Counted from the stretch's first letter, positions 25,885 through 38,926 are shown. The stretch is DNA of 64,000 nt from Viscum album (GCA_963277665.1 OY728122.1:2124450024-2124514023), one strand, 5' to 3'. Notes: generated by a model from the letters alone, not told the origin. Numbers and translations are program-made.

Positions 25885-25896
25885 CTCTAATACCAC
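25885..25896 (-). other. Primer binding site of the minus-strand copia element
   Basis: On the minus strand the sequence reads GTGGTATTAGAGTGTGC, a mutated TTGGTATCAGAGCGTGC (tRNA-Met type). It sits just inside the presumed end of the 5' LTR and fixes the orientation. Confidence 0.65.
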
Positions 25897-25899
25897 TCA

Positions 25900-27200
25900 T
25901 AAGACCCTAAAACACCCTTAGAGGTGAGGGTTAGATCAAGGTGACTACTTTTTCTTTCATTGAGACGAATCTTGTCCCCAAATTGGTAGGAACTTATGAA
26001 ACTTATCTAATGGAATCATGAAAATGATAAACCCCCATATGCAGAAATAGAAACATGAAAAAATAGTTTTTATTGGTTCCCCACTAAGGGCTAGTCCAAG
26101 GATCATACACCGACAATTCTTTGGTTGTTCCTAAATCCATGAATATTAATTAGTTATTGTGGATTAAAGTTGTTCATACATGGTCACTCCATTCCATGCT
26201 TACTACCTTTACAAGAATTTTATGGATAACATACTAAGATCACTTCAATCAACTCCCCCTTCCCCATTTCCTTAGGAGATGTCTCACTTAGTTTATTTAC
26301 TTAAGGTTACCTTCAATAGATTGGGAATATATTCCTTTCTTATAAATTAACACAAGACTCTACTTGCATTATAGTCCTGTATCAATGCACTTGAATGCCC
26401 TATTTAATCAAAACATATGTTAAAAACCTACTGGTTGTGCAACTCTTGTACTTGCATGAAATTTTTGATGTTTCTCACAACTCCTTAGTTTTGTACAACT
26501 TTTTTTACGTTTTCACAACTCCTTAGTTTGGCACAACTTTTATATTGTCATGAAACTCCTCAGTTTCAGGAAACTTTTTTACTTTCATGTAACTCCTCAG
26601 TTTTGAGAAACTTTTTTACTTTTAAACAACTCCCCAGTTTCATGTAATCTTTTTTACTCTTGTGAAACTTCTCTATTTCAGTGAAACTATCATATTTCCT
26701 CACAATACTTCATTTTTCTCAAAACATTATCTTTTATGCAATATGAATGTGTGATAGACGTAAGTCACCAGATTCATGAAACTCTACTTCGCAAAAATCT
26801 TTCATTAAGTAGAGGCTCCATATATTTGATGAAAGTATTATGTTATAGACTGGATGTACCCAACTATTTATATATGGTGCTAACCATTTTCTAACTTTCT
26901 TGTGTGCCATCTCCCTTGAGAGAAGCATCCTGGTTCATTGAACTTCAACATTTTTATGTCACCTTTTATACATCACTCTATTTCTATTTTACAGGTTTAC
27001 ACAACTTTTATTTTCACACAACTTCAAGACTTGAGAAAAACACTTTACTTTACCATATTTCTATGAGGAGGTCTTGAAAACTCATTTTCATGAAACTCTG
27101 TAAATTTCATTTTACCTTTCATGCAACTATTTTATTTATGAGACACTATTTCCTTTGATGAAAAAATTTATCCATCCACTAAATTTTGGATGCAAAAAAA
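25900..27200 (-). mobile_element. Presumed 5' LTR of the minus-strand copia element
   Basis: Begins next to the primer binding site with TAAGACCCTAAAACACCC (on the minus strand the LTR would end GGGTCTTA, CA changed to TA). No partner LTR is available, so the outer edge is a guess. It contains the 37-38 bp minisatellite and no coding signal. Confidence 0.45.
26437..26740. repeat. 37-38 bp minisatellite, about eight units
   Basis: The word AACTCYTYAGTTT (with variants) begins at 26441, 26479, 26517, 26554, 26591, 26628, 26666 and 26704, so spacing is 37 or 38 bp throughout. Each unit also has an AACTTTTTTACTTT segment. The better kept units include GTTTCATGWAAC-like palindromic cores. Looser copies recur at 26995-27150. 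It lies inside the presumed copia LTR. Confidence 0.85.
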
Positions 27201-27669
27201 TTAGAACTCACTATGAAATGATTCCACCTTCAACACTAAATCCACCTGATCTATAGGATCACTTGACCTGCACGATTTTTTGTCACACCAATTTGGATTT
27301 AATACAAGAAAATAATTTAATCCATTTCTAGCTGAGAGAAATATTGGTTCCAAAAAATATGTTCAAGAAGTTGAACAATTAGGAATATGATTCCTATGTC
27401 TCACTGTTATACATACTGTATTACTTCATAGATGTTTATCACTAAAGAGTTTAGTGGGTTAGTTTTATCAAATGTTCACATAGAGATGTGTCATGGATTA
27501 AATATGACATAATGTGTTAACAAAACCCATAAATTTTAGGAAACATAAGGCTGATATGGTAGTTTATCATATATGATATGATAATCCATTTCTTATTTTG
27601 TTTTTTAAATATTTACATAAATTGGGGGAAATGGTATACATTAAAAATAAAATTATGTAACAAACAAAT

Positions 27670-27760
27670 GTAGGGAATAACTCGGCAAGACTTGAACTCG
27701 AGACGTCACCAAGACGTATAGGGAAAGCAACCAGTGAGCTATGCCCTAAGGGAGTTTGTT
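27670..27760 (-). mobile_element. tRNA-derived SINE head (antisense)
   Basis: On the minus strand it reads ...AGGGCATAGCTCACTGG, then 33 bases later GAGTTCAAGTCTTGCC. TAGCTCACTGG (plus 27731-27741) matches the pol III A box TRGYNNARNGG. GTTCAAGTC (plus 27689-27697) matches the B box GWTCRANNC. A GGTGAC word before the B box is also common in plant SINEs. The ends do not pair as an acceptor stem, so it is not a tRNA. The tail beyond the B box fades into AT-rich DNA near 27650. Confidence 0.75.
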
Positions 27761-28492
27761 AAATATTCTTAAATAGGTACTGAATATTAAAATTTATAAT
27801 ATTAAAGGAAACCTTTATTTTATCAATCTTTTACATTGGATATATAAATGTATATATAGATATACATTTCAAGAATTTCTATGATAATTTTCCTATAAAA
27901 GTATGACTTTAATTTATCCCCAACCAATTTTCGCCATAGAGTATTATATATTGTGATAAAATGTCTGGGTTTGCATGAGTAAGATTCCTGTATTGAGGTA
28001 CAAAATATGATTATGAGGTAAAAAAATATGATTATTTGTGTGTTCTTGATGAACTACTTTGTATACCAGATAGAGTTTCATACAAATTTATTTGGTAAAT
28101 TAGTGCTGTATGAATATTATTTTAGTCCCCACTAGCTGTGGTTGTAATGATACCTAGAATGATAACCTTTATACTTTTATACCTTACTTACAAATGTCTA
28201 TATATAGAATTAGCTAATAAAAGGGTGGTTGGGTGTGTTACTGATTGTATCATAGATCAGATATTACCCAAGATGGGAGTTTTCCTATTGTATGATTTGT
28301 AAAACATATGGGACCTCAATTGATATAGATCATGGGAGTGTGTGGCCACACCTAGATATTATATATATATCCTTATAATAGAAATGTGATTTGATTATCC
28401 ATAAGGATTAATGACATATGATTTATTCATAAATCATATTAGTATACTCTAAGAATGTAGAGAAAATAAGAGTTAGGTATATAGAGTTGACA
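27761..28492. other. Unassigned AT-rich DNA
   Basis: No gene or clear repeat seen. It separates the SINE from the G2 LTR. Confidence 0.4.
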
Positions 28493-29229
28493 TGTAATGA
28501 CCTAAACTTTTATAAATGATATTCCCCTTTGAATGAATAAATTCATTATTAAGTAATGTCATTATAGAAAACACAAGAAATAATTTGGATATTTTAAACC
28601 ATTATAAAATAGAGCCTGTTGGATTTAAAAGACCATTTAGAATCATAACTTTTATAATACAACCATTTTATAGTGACTATTAAGATTAGTATAAATTAAT
28701 ATTTACTATAAAGTAAAATTAAATAAGATAGAAGAAGAGATAGCTTCAACTAGTAGGATCATACCCTATAAATCTCATTTATCAGAGCTTTTGAGGGAGA
28801 TAACATATGTATGATTTTCCCTTAAGAAATACCAAGATGATATTCAATGACAGAAGCTTGGGGAAAACCATTTATAGGAGAAGTTTAAGCTTATCCAGAT
28901 CAAAATGAAAACCAGGTTCATCAAAACACCCCAATAAAGTGCCACCATCACACTCCATACCATTAGAGAGTACACTAGGGTAATAAAGGGGTTATATATC
29001 TAGACCCTAGTAATATGAATTTTCATATTTTCCTTTTAGTGAAATAATTATTATATTTATATTTTTTATTATTACTTTATAAATGATTATATAATGAGTT
29101 TGATAAAAAATAGACTTTAATATGAAGAAATTAAATTGTATTTTTTTCGAAATATATAGTTTCAATTAAAAAAATAGTTTTTCTAAATTCAATAATTTTT
29201 GAAATAATTATTATTTTCATACAATACTC

Positions 29230-29260
<31 letters not shown>

Positions 29261-31190
29261 ATAAATAAAGTTTAATGAATTCCAATATTATTTTTATAAA
29301 GGTCATAATGATATCAGTGTTGTAAAACAATCATTTTACAATAAATATGGATTTTATTTAAAAGTGTAAATTCTAATATTTAGAGAATTATTTTGATAAA
29401 ATAACTATTATTTTTGAAAATAGAACATTTAAACTAGTCAATGTTTAACTATTCATAAATTTATGAGGTATATGTTGTTTTGTAAAAATTAAATATGGTA
29501 TAAATATACCTTATCTATTATGACATCATAATAGCTCAAAAGTGAGGAAATAAATACTATAAATGGAATGCAAGACTAAAAATAGATTCCCCATTTAAAA
29601 TAATGTTTTTTGAAGTTATTTTATTAATTTTTAAACCTTTAATGAATCATCCAAAACATATATTATACTTCAAGGTTTTAAAATCAATTATTTATAAAAA
29701 TGATTCACTTTCAAATCACCAATGTTATTATCTTAATATTTTCAGTTCTTGATCTTATAAAATATTTTAAACCACTCCTCTTTGGTATAAACCATGGTAA
29801 AAAACAATGGTAAGAGTTTTGGTTTTGATTATTTAATTTATATATTCCAAAACCAATGTTTTGATATTAATAAATAATTCATCTTTTTTTTTCTATAAAT
29901 ACCCACCCAAACTCTCCCTTAACTTATGTAAAAACCCAATGAATATGAAATTTATCTCCCTCTATAAATACCTCCCAAGTTGTCACCAAGATCTAAAAAA
30001 TCTAAACCCAAGCTTTTAGAAGCGCCCTATCAAGGTATGAGCTCTCTATCACTTCTATGACATTCAACATCTTCTCTGTTTTTATCCTTTGAATCTCTAT
30101 TATTTATGTTTTGATTTATTTATAAATATAAATTCACTATCCAGATGATTTTATTATAATGATAGATCATTTATCCACTCTCATTAATGCTTTTACCTAT
30201 GTCGTTACTATGTCAAAGTAAGTGATTCTTTTCCTCTTCTTTTTATTCAAGTACCTTATTAATATTAAACCTTTCAATTTCCCATTTTTCATGTTGTAAT
30301 GTATTTTTACACACCCCTATGATTCCCTTATTATGACCATGTAACGAGAAATCACCTTTTACTCTCATTAAAACCTTTCATGAACCTTTATGTACACCCA
30401 TTATTCTACCAAAATTATCTTATGCTTTTCAATGACCAAATTTTGTATTGTGAATACCCAGCCCCATTTCCACTCAAGGGTATTCAAATAGATATACATA
30501 TATTTCACTGGTGGGGACCTCAATGTATGTAACCAATAATCAATAATCATGGGATTAAAAGTTATGAAATATGTTATTATGTTTTATGATCTATGTTGAA
30601 TGAAAATTCATGTACATTAAATGAATGTGATGGGTGTACATGAAATTATATAGCTATCCAATACATTGGGTAATGTTTTTATCTAATTAGATACTATGTA
30701 TAGTTCTGGTGAGGTTATCCTATGAACACTATGTTACGATGAATCAATGTTTAGCCTTGACTTATGCTTATGACTTCATGTTTTATTTTAATAACACATA
30801 TATATGATTCCATGATGTTATGATACTATTTCATGCTTCTATGTTCATTTTTATGGCTCTCTCCCTTTTATATAACCATTATATCCCTGTTTAATCACAT
30901 GTATTACCTTCATCATGTTATAATTTTATTATTCCTTCATTGGGCTTTATATCTCACCTATTTCTTATGTGCGTCCCCAAGTTATCCCATGCAGTTTTAG
31001 AAGATCAATGGAATTTAAGGGAATGTTGTGGGATTTTGAAATAATGTTATTGTATCATTGTTTCAATTTAATTTTCTATGTATCAAATTTCCCAAAGACA
31101 CTTGGCCTCTTGATCTTTCTATATTATATTATGTGTGTCATTATATAATAAATCATGAATTAAATCTTATTAATGATATGAGTTTTTCAT
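28493..31190 (+). mobile_element. 5' LTR of Ty3/gypsy element G2 (right end uncertain)
   Basis: TGTAATGACCTAAAC at 28493 is a typical gypsy LTR start. The part from 30460 to about 31190 matches 44760-45485 base for base in long stretches (for example GGGTAATG..TTTAATC near 30670/44970 and AAGGGAATRTTRTG near 31018/45315), which makes it an LTR rather than unique DNA. It carries donor-like CAAAGTAAGTGATT at 30214 and acceptor-like ATGCAG at 30989-30994. The true end may be as far as TTTTACA at 31462. No clear primer binding site was found. Confidence 0.65.
29236..29262. repeat. (TA)n microsatellite
   Basis: About 13 TA dinucleotides inside the G2 LTR. Likely length-variable. Confidence 0.9.
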
Positions 31191-32039
31191 AGTTCATTTT
31201 AGAGAAAGGAATAGAAATTTTTGGGGATTAGGAATATAAAACCTTAGTGAAAGCCTCATAGATAAGACTAAACGTAGGAAAAATTCCCCATAGTTTGTTA
31301 AAGTGTAGAGTAAGTGGATTATAAGAAATAAAATCCTTGAACGGATACCACAAGTTGATATGTCAATGACAAAGTTGTACCTAGGGGTAATAACCCACAA
31401 AGGGCGCCTCAGGTATTAACTCAAACATCACCGATTAAATGAAAAAAAGTCCTTGTTTTACACATAGTTCTACACTCACATGGGATATGAATTGGTAAAT
31501 TTATAATCTCTTTATGAACCATTATGAAGGGGAAAAATTTCCCACAATATTTATGTTAGGAAATAGACTATGGATAACTTATATTGAAACTATAACTTCA
31601 TATGTTAAGGAATTCATGTCATTTATAAGATATCCATTCAATATTTATAAGTTTCCATTTTATGTGTGTAATAGTTTGAAAATTATCATCCCTAATTTTC
31701 CCTTAATTTTAGTCAATGGCTGGAAATTAGAGGAATGATGTCAATAAATAATGTGGTGTGAAATTTTATTTCTACCAAACCCAATGGGTGTAGGAGTTGA
31801 AAGATTCACGATAATGCTTACAGAATTAACTCATGTTTTAAAAGTTAACTTCAATTAGAGGGAGAATCCACATCACCCCTAAGAAAGTTCAAGTTATAAT
31901 TGAGATGTTTATGTGATAAAGGCCTCTGAATTTTAGTGGACCATTTGATCCATTAATTGTGTGATAATGGATCAAATCCATTGAAAATAACTTTTTTTCC
32001 TTTTATGATATAAAGAGAGATACTGATAAATAGTGGATA

Positions 32040-32610
32040 TTGATAAAAAATATGAATCTTGAGAAGGATATAAAATCTATTGAGTGGAATGAATTCCATA
32101 AAATATTTTTTGATAAATATTTTCCTTGCACTCTGACTAAAAATAGGGAAGAATTTACATAGCCCAAAGAAGAAGGATTAAGAATCCATCAGGGCATATG
32201 ATATAAATCTTAAAAGACTTACGTGATACACCTTATACTTTTTTTTTTGACTCTAAAAGTATAGTGGAATAGTTTTTTAGTTGGGTAAATATGAATCTAT
32301 AGAAATCCTTATAGATTTGAGACTTTAACTTATATGAGGAGATTTTACAATATTCCCTTAAAGTTGAAATAGAGATCAATGAATCTCAATTGTATCATGG
32401 GATATAATATATAAAGGGAATACTGGATTTTAATTCTAATGGATTGATGGATAAATATCACAATGGAAAGAATGTACATCATCCCACTTGTCAAATGTGT
32501 GGGAAGGAGAATCTTGGTAATTTTCTGAAGTGGGCAAGGAAATGATTTGGGTGTGGGAAGGAAGGTAACCTAGATAATGAATTTTGATGGGATAAACCCA
32601 CTAATGTGAT
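32040..32610 (+). pseudogene. G2 gag remnant
   Basis: Reading IEWNEFHKIFFDKYFP then EEFT and KEEGLRIHQG matches the retrotransposon gag core (WxxFxxxFxxKYFP...REEFxxLxQGxxSV). A CCHC-like knuckle with loss of ligands follows at about 32490-32590 (CQMCGKENLGNF, then FGCGKEGNLDNEF), giving two knuckle-like motifs. Stops interrupt the frame. Confidence 0.7.
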
Positions 32611-32829
32611 GGAATAAATCAATGATCTAGTCAACCTATATCTTACTGTCTAATATTTCAACTACAAAAAACAAGGAAACTTTGAAAAACAAGGCAGTAA
32701 GGCATGAATTTTCGATAATAACTGATGAAAACAACCAATAAGGTCTAGAGAGAAAGATCAAGATTATTCCATCATAACTACTGAGTTTCACCCTAGAAAT
32801 AATCTGATGAGAGGTAGAATTATTATTCA

Positions 32830-35305
32830 TGAAAATATAATGAATATACTATTTGATTTTGCTTTTATGCATTCTTTAAAATTGTGCAAGTTTAGTAGAA
32901 CTATTCAAATACCACATCAAAACATGGAAGTGTGGATATCAGTGAAAACAATAAATGGAGAAATTTTTTCATCCTAAGTATATAACTTCTCCCCTTTCCA
33001 TATTTATGGGATGAATTACCCATAAAACCTTGTGATACTCTCTTTAAAATATTTCGATGAAATTTCAGGTGGAATGGATTTATTTATACAAGGAACACAT
33101 GAAATATTAGGGAAAATATATTACCCTCCATATTAAGAATCACCCTCCGATTATATATAAGTGTAAGGAGGAGGATTGATCTCCTTTGGAATTAAAATCT
33201 CAAGAATAGATATTATTGCCTTATGATAATGCATATCAATCTCAAATGATTGAGACTTTGAAAGGATTATCCTTGATGACATGACCATTATAAGAGAGTA
33301 TACTGACATGTTTCACCAATTTTTTTTCTCCCTCCAAACTAAAAGGCTGAGTTCTCAATAAAAATTACGCTTGAATAATTTCTAATATCTATTACTCTAT
33401 ATTGAATGGCCAATATTGGACTTGAAGAGATGAAGAAGAAACTATAGGAGAATCTATATAAATGGTTTATACACCCAATTTCTTAACCATGGGGTGAACC
33501 AATCATCTATATCAAGTAGAAGGATGGTTCAATGGGATTATACATTTATTATCATGATTTGAAAAGGATCATGATAAATAACAAGTATCCTCTTCCATGG
33601 ATTGATGAATTCTTTGATCAGCTATGTGAATCCCAATACTCATTTAAGGTGGATCTTCGGTTGGGATATTATAAAGTAAAAGTGAAGAATGAGGATATCC
33701 CCAGTACTACTTTTCATACAAGTAATGTGCATTACAAGTTTATTTTATGCTATTTAGAATCACTAATGATCTATCAACCTTCATGGACATAATGAATATA
33801 TTTTAGGGATTTCCTCAAGAATGTTTTGATATTATTTATATATGATATTATTATCTACTAAAAAATAATTGAGGAACATGAGGAGAATTTTAATGATGCA
33901 ATGAAGACCTTGAAAAATTAAAATTTATATTTGAAGTTCCATAAATGTGAGTTTTATATGGAGCAAGTAACATTCCTGGGGAATGTTATCATGAGAAAAG
34001 GGATATATATAGATCCTTCAAAAACATAAGAAGTTAAAGGATGTCACATAACAATATATGTGATAGAGATTCACAGTTTCCTTAGATTAAATGGGTACTA
34101 TAATTGATTTTTAAGGAAATTATCATGATTTTGAAGCCCATTGACTAATATAACTTGGAATTAATTTAGTATTTTCTGGATTGATGAATGCAAAGAGTGA
34201 TTTAAAGAGTCAAGTAAGGGGATAATCAACAAACCTGTGATCAAATTACCTACCGGTGGAGAAGGATTTATGATATATAGTAATGCATCCAGAAATGGAT
34301 TGATATGTGTACCATGTGAAGATAAAAAAGTGACAGCCCCTGCCTCCTACCATTTAAGGATCCATTAGAATAAATACCCCTCAGATGATCTAGAATTTCT
34401 TGCAGTGATCTTCAAGTTGAAGATTTGGTATCATTATATTTACAGGGAGAAGTCTGACATATATATGAATCATAAAAGCTCTAAGTATATATTCACACCA
34501 AATGATCTCAATACGCACCAACTAAGGTGGTTATATTTTATTGTGTATTATTATTTTTTAATCCCTTGAAATCCTGTGAAGGAAAACAAAGTAGAGGATT
34601 CTTTGAGTAGGAAAGATGTCACAACCCTATCCATGATGAGGATTGAAAGGATTCCAATATTCTTGGACATGTAAAGTTTGGATATGGTAATCATAAAAGG
34701 GAATTAATCCTACCATTCTCAAATAACTGCTTAACCACTCATTCTTGATAGGATCAAAGAGTCCTAAAATGATGATAAAAAGTTAAAATGAATGGTAGAA
34801 AATATTATTAAGTTCAACTTATTTAAAGATAGAGTCATAAGGTTTGGAACCAATGTATGTGTCCTATCAAAACAAGATCTTAATTGGGGACTTCTAGATA
34901 TTTTTCATAGATTATCCTTCTCTATTCATCTAGGAAGGACAAAGATGTATAAAGATCTAAAGATGTTTTTGGGAAAACATGGGGAGTGAAATTGTAGAAT
35001 TTGTATCTCGATGCGTGATATTCCAATAAGTTAAGGATACATGAAATGATTCCGAGGGTATAGAAAAACTATTTCCTATACCATTATGGAAATGGGAAAA
35101 CATAACCATGGATTTCATCATAGGACTCCTCAGGACATCTAAAGGTAATAATGCCATTTGAGTGGTGGTCGATCACCCTAAAAATTCAGCGTATTTCATT
35201 TCTATCAAGGATGATTTATCTATCAACTAAATTTTTGATATATATATAAGGTAATTGGAAATACTCTATGGAGTACCACTCTTAATCATAATTATACCTT
35301 ATTTT
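32830..35305 (+). pseudogene. G2 pol: protease, reverse transcriptase, RNase H, integrase (Ty3/gypsy)
   Basis: A weak protease region lies at about 32850-33000. RT: LYIYYHDLKRIMINNKYPLP, FDQLCESQYSFKVDLRLGYY and NEDIPSTTFHTSNVHYKFIL (33535-33755), then FLGNVIMRKGIYIDPSK (33972-34022). RNase H: FMIYSNASRNGLICV at 34267, YPSDDLEFLAVIFKLKIWYHYIY and VEDSLSRK at 34590. Integrase: IHLGRTKMYKDLKMFLGKHG near 34926, IMEMGKHNHGFHH and GNTLWSTTL. The frame is unusually constant for a dead element; most damage is point stops. It ends abruptly at 35307 (YGVPLLIII) where the LARD-like element begins; the integrase remainder is missing from the window. Confidence 0.9.
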
Positions 35306-36478
35306 GGTATAAGTACATTTTTGGGATTAAAAACACATTTTTCAAAAATATCATTTTTATTTGCATTTTATGGGATTAATTTTAAATCTAATTATGTTGA
35401 TTATATATTTTGAATTCTGAAAAATGGGTCCCATATTTGGAATCAGTGGGTTCAAATTTTATAAATAGTTCCCTTTTATTTTTGGTCATTAAGAATAGTA
35501 ACTATAGTAATTTTACTACCAAAATAAAGGGTAAATCGGGTAATTAAAGTTATGAATAAAATGATAAAGACTATAAAATGACCAAAAAAATTTCTTTATT
35601 TTTCTTGTATAGTAAAATTTCTTCCATGATCATCCAAGATTTGAATATATTGCATTTTATTTCCATTTTAATTATATTATGACATTTATAGTTTTTTATT
35701 TCAAGAAAAGTCAAACATTCCACACTATTGTTTTTAGTAACTATAATATTTTTAATATGGGGTTACCCTAAGGTAACTTTGGACTATAAATACTATTTTT
35801 AAATATTAAATATCTATATTTATCATGGTAATTTATTTTTATATTTTAGAGAATAAATAATTACTACAAATTCTTGCATAATGGAGATATAATAATTATT
35901 TAATTAATGGATATATAAAATAAATTATATTAAACATATTAAAGGTAATATAATTTGAAATAATTAATGTAATAATTTTTTATAGATTTAATTTACATGT
36001 TAGGGATTAATTAAAATAAATTTTTTAATTATATGATTTATAATTATATTGTTAATGTTCAAAGTAATGAAAAGTTAAAAAAATAGACACTAGTGAAATT
36101 TTAAAATAAAAAGTATTTTATCGAATAATATGAATATCATAAAAATATAATATTCATACAAGTGATTACAATATTGTTGATAATATAAACCACGGTAAAT
36201 TTATGGGCCTTTTGTCTATTTATTGAATCTATATTGACCTTCAAACAGTAAAAATGCTTGTTGTCACAGTAAGTTTTAAAAGGATTAATGATAGGTTAAA
36301 ACCAAAAGATAAGCGGAAAAACATAGAAAAAACTTGTATATTTTTTGTTTTATGGGAATATTTTGACCCATAATCATCCTTTATTTTAAATAAATATGTT
36401 TTGATCAATTTTTAATTAATAATTATTTTATATTAATTTAACATTTTAATGAATTCCACGAGTACTCCCCCCCTATCG

Positions 36479-36486
36479 TATAAAAG
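36479..36486 (+). promoter_or_regulatory. TATA box of the LARD-like LTR
   Basis: TATAAAAG in the context CCCTATCGTATAAAAGGG, about 1.17 kb into the LTR. The same position in the 3' LTR has CTCTTATAAAATG (about 42308). Transcription would start near 36510, leaving about 2.4 kb of LTR as leader. Confidence 0.6.
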
Positions 36487-36819
36487 GGAACCACTTGTTC
36501 TCAATCATTCGCACTTAAAAATCCATTTTTTGGCCAAAACCTACCAAATAAATTAATATATTACCTAATTTAATTACAAGGGCCTTATTTTAGTCATTAT
36601 TCAAACCATATCTGGCTTAATGTGTTAATTAAAGGAGGTTTTCCAAAGAAGAGGTATAGTTTTTGTCCGCTTGTATTAGTTTTGTTTCTCCTTCCTCCTC
36701 CTTAAAATATTCTTCAACCATAATAAAATAATAAAAATAGTATAGTACATATAATTAGGTTTTTATGTTAATTTTATAGCCTATATTCATCACCACTTTT
36801 ATCAAATGGGAAACAAAAC

Positions 36820-37260
36820 CATCATTCGTGTGTACGATGTACTACTGCCTTACTAACAAATGTAATTATTTTCCATCACCGTATCTAATGGATGGATTAT
36901 AATGATAGAATTAATATTTATATATGATATTAATTAAATATTTATCATTATAAAATAATAATATATCATTTAACATCTTACCTTTCCATTCAATGAAAAA
37001 TAATAACGTCGTTCGTCCGTACGTGTGGACTACAACATCCGCAAAGCGATGTGATTCGTTTTTCATCACCACATAACATGGATTGTTTATATAATAATAT
37101 TTAAAAAATTAATATGATATTATTATTATGTAAATATAAAATTATATATACCTTCTTTTCTTAAATATCATTGAAAAATGGAAGTGCTACTCACGTGTAC
37201 ATACGACCTACCATCTCGATGATTGTAACGTAGTTCATTAGTCATAAACTTATTTAATGG
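36820..37260 (+). repeat. Three ~180-bp diverged modules within the LARD 5' LTR
   Basis: Each module has a GTACG core (TGTGTACGATG near 36828, CGTCCGTACGTG near 37013, CACGTGTACATACG near 37191). Each core is followed by a CTACNRCMT word, then a TTTTYCATCAC- or TTAGTCATA-like block, an AATGGAWGGATT-like block and an AT tail. Spacing is about 186 and 178 bp. The same triplet occurs in the 3' LTR at 42660-43090, so it predates the insertion. Confidence 0.7.
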
Positions 37261-38103
37261 AAGGATTTAAAATTATTATTGATCTATAAATATTATAATT
37301 ATATTATTATTTATATTTTTTAAATGTTGTAATTCTGACCTTTTTGACCATATTCAAAATACCTAAGTCATTTTAGACTTATGAACCGAATATCGTCAAA
37401 ACACCCAACCTGAACCTAAATGATTAAGTTATTGTATATAACATGGTAATACATGATATAAAAGGATTAATAAACTTGATTTTTTTTATTAATATAGTAT
37501 AAAATTAACATAATTCTATTATTCAGGAAGAAAAATAATTTACGTGATGAGTCAGACTCAAGGTAAGTGACTTTCTTTAAAAATTCTTTGAAATTTCCCA
37601 TAAACCACTCTTTTTATTACATATCCCTGTGATTTTTTCTGAAATTATTGAAATATTTTTTTTAATATTCTCATAAAGTTATGTGAAGTCATTTTTACCA
37701 ATTTTTAAATTTTTTAAAAATGTTCTGAAAGGAATCTTTTTGTCATTTTCAAAACAAGGTACTTTGTGACTTTTTTGACAAAAAGTATAAAAGGATTGTT
37801 TTTAACATTTAAATAATGATAAGACTTTCCCACATTGTTTAATAATACATTATTTTAATATTATTTTACAAGATTAAATGGTTATTTTCAAAAAAAAAAT
37901 ATTTTTCTTTATATGTGCACAATTTTCATTTTAAATAAGTGATTCTCCTCAAGGAATGTTTTTATGATGCAAAAATTCATGTTTTATGATTATGTTATGG
38001 TTATTAAGAAATGTTTATGATGATGGGTGGTTACATTATAAAATAAAATAAAATAATTCATTGATATAATCCAATTAATTAGGTATGTTTATGTTGAAAT
38101 TTG

Positions 38104-38199
38104 ACCATGATGGTTATTCTAAGTGTAATTGTGATGGTTACTCTGAGTATAACCATGAAGGTTATTCCATGTGTAATCATGAGGGTAACGAAAATTGTA
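38104..38199 (+). repeat. 24-bp tandem repeat, four units (LARD 5' LTR)
   Basis: Units of exactly 24 bases with consensus ACCATGATGGTTATTCYAAG plus TGTA begin at 38104, 38128, 38152 and 38176. The fourth is diverged. The 3' LTR has five units at 43938. Confidence 0.85.
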
Positions 38200-38926
38200 G
38201 CGGTTTTTTTTAATCCTTGTGTATTTATAATTATAAAATGATCCCCCCAAGTTACCTATATGATTTATTCATGATTTATATGGGTTTTTAGAGAAATTTA
38301 TTATATTACCAAGTTATGTTGATGAAATTATGTTCAAAGGAAAGTATACTCTACTTCATAAGGCCGAAATATATATCTTCATGAAAATGTTATTATGAGT
38401 TTCCACGATTTCAAAGAAACCATTATGAGTTTTATTTTTTCCTTTATTATTTATTATTAAATGTTTTATGGAAATATTTGTTAAGAGAATGTGATTTATT
38501 TGGTAATAATTTTTTTATTTTGAGAACAGAGTTAAATTTTAAAAAGGATAAATTTTAATTTATATTCAAGTCAAAATGGTTTATTCATTTCTTTTATATA
38601 TCCTTTAGTGAGATTTATTTCTCACCCTATGTTTTTAAATATTTTTAATAGGGTTTAAGGATGGGTAAGAGAAAATAATAAGTCAAGCTGAAATTATAAA
38701 GATTTTTTATAAAAAGAAATCATGTTTCATTTTAAAAAGTTTTATATTGTGGAAAAATGGATACTAATTTAGAAGTGTCCAATTTATATATTTATGGGTT
38801 GTTTATGTGATATTTATGACCTAAATCTCTAAATAAGTAAACCTAATTGATTTTTTGGAATGAAATAATGTGAATTTTAGTCTGAAGATACAATATTAGG
38901 TGATGTTTAAGGCCAATCCTTATTAT

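Larger units (their letters stand above)
35308..38924 (+). repeat. 5' LTR of the LARD-like element
   Basis: Matches the 3' LTR from end to end. Shared blocks include AAAAACACATTTTTCA at the start, CGTATAAAAGGG / CTTATAAAATGA (TATA), GGAGGTTTTCCAAAGAA, GACTCAAGGTAAG, the 24-bp array and AAAGTTTTATATTGTGGAAA near the end. Inside: TATA box at 36479, three related ~180-bp modules at 36820-37260, donor-like site at 37563, 24-bp array at 38104. Confidence 0.85.

Noticed and set aside
27670..27760. A tRNA gene or tRNA pseudogene on the minus strand
   Set aside because: A and B boxes match, but the ends cannot pair as an acceptor stem and the anticodon arm is not formed; a SINE head fits better.
36820..37260. 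Centromeric-type satellite
   Set aside because: Only three diverged modules, bounded within both LTRs of one element, so it is an LTR feature.
38104..38205. CRISPR-like array (24-bp units)
   Set aside because: Units are directly adjacent with no spacers, and lie inside a plant LTR; it is a plain tandem repeat.
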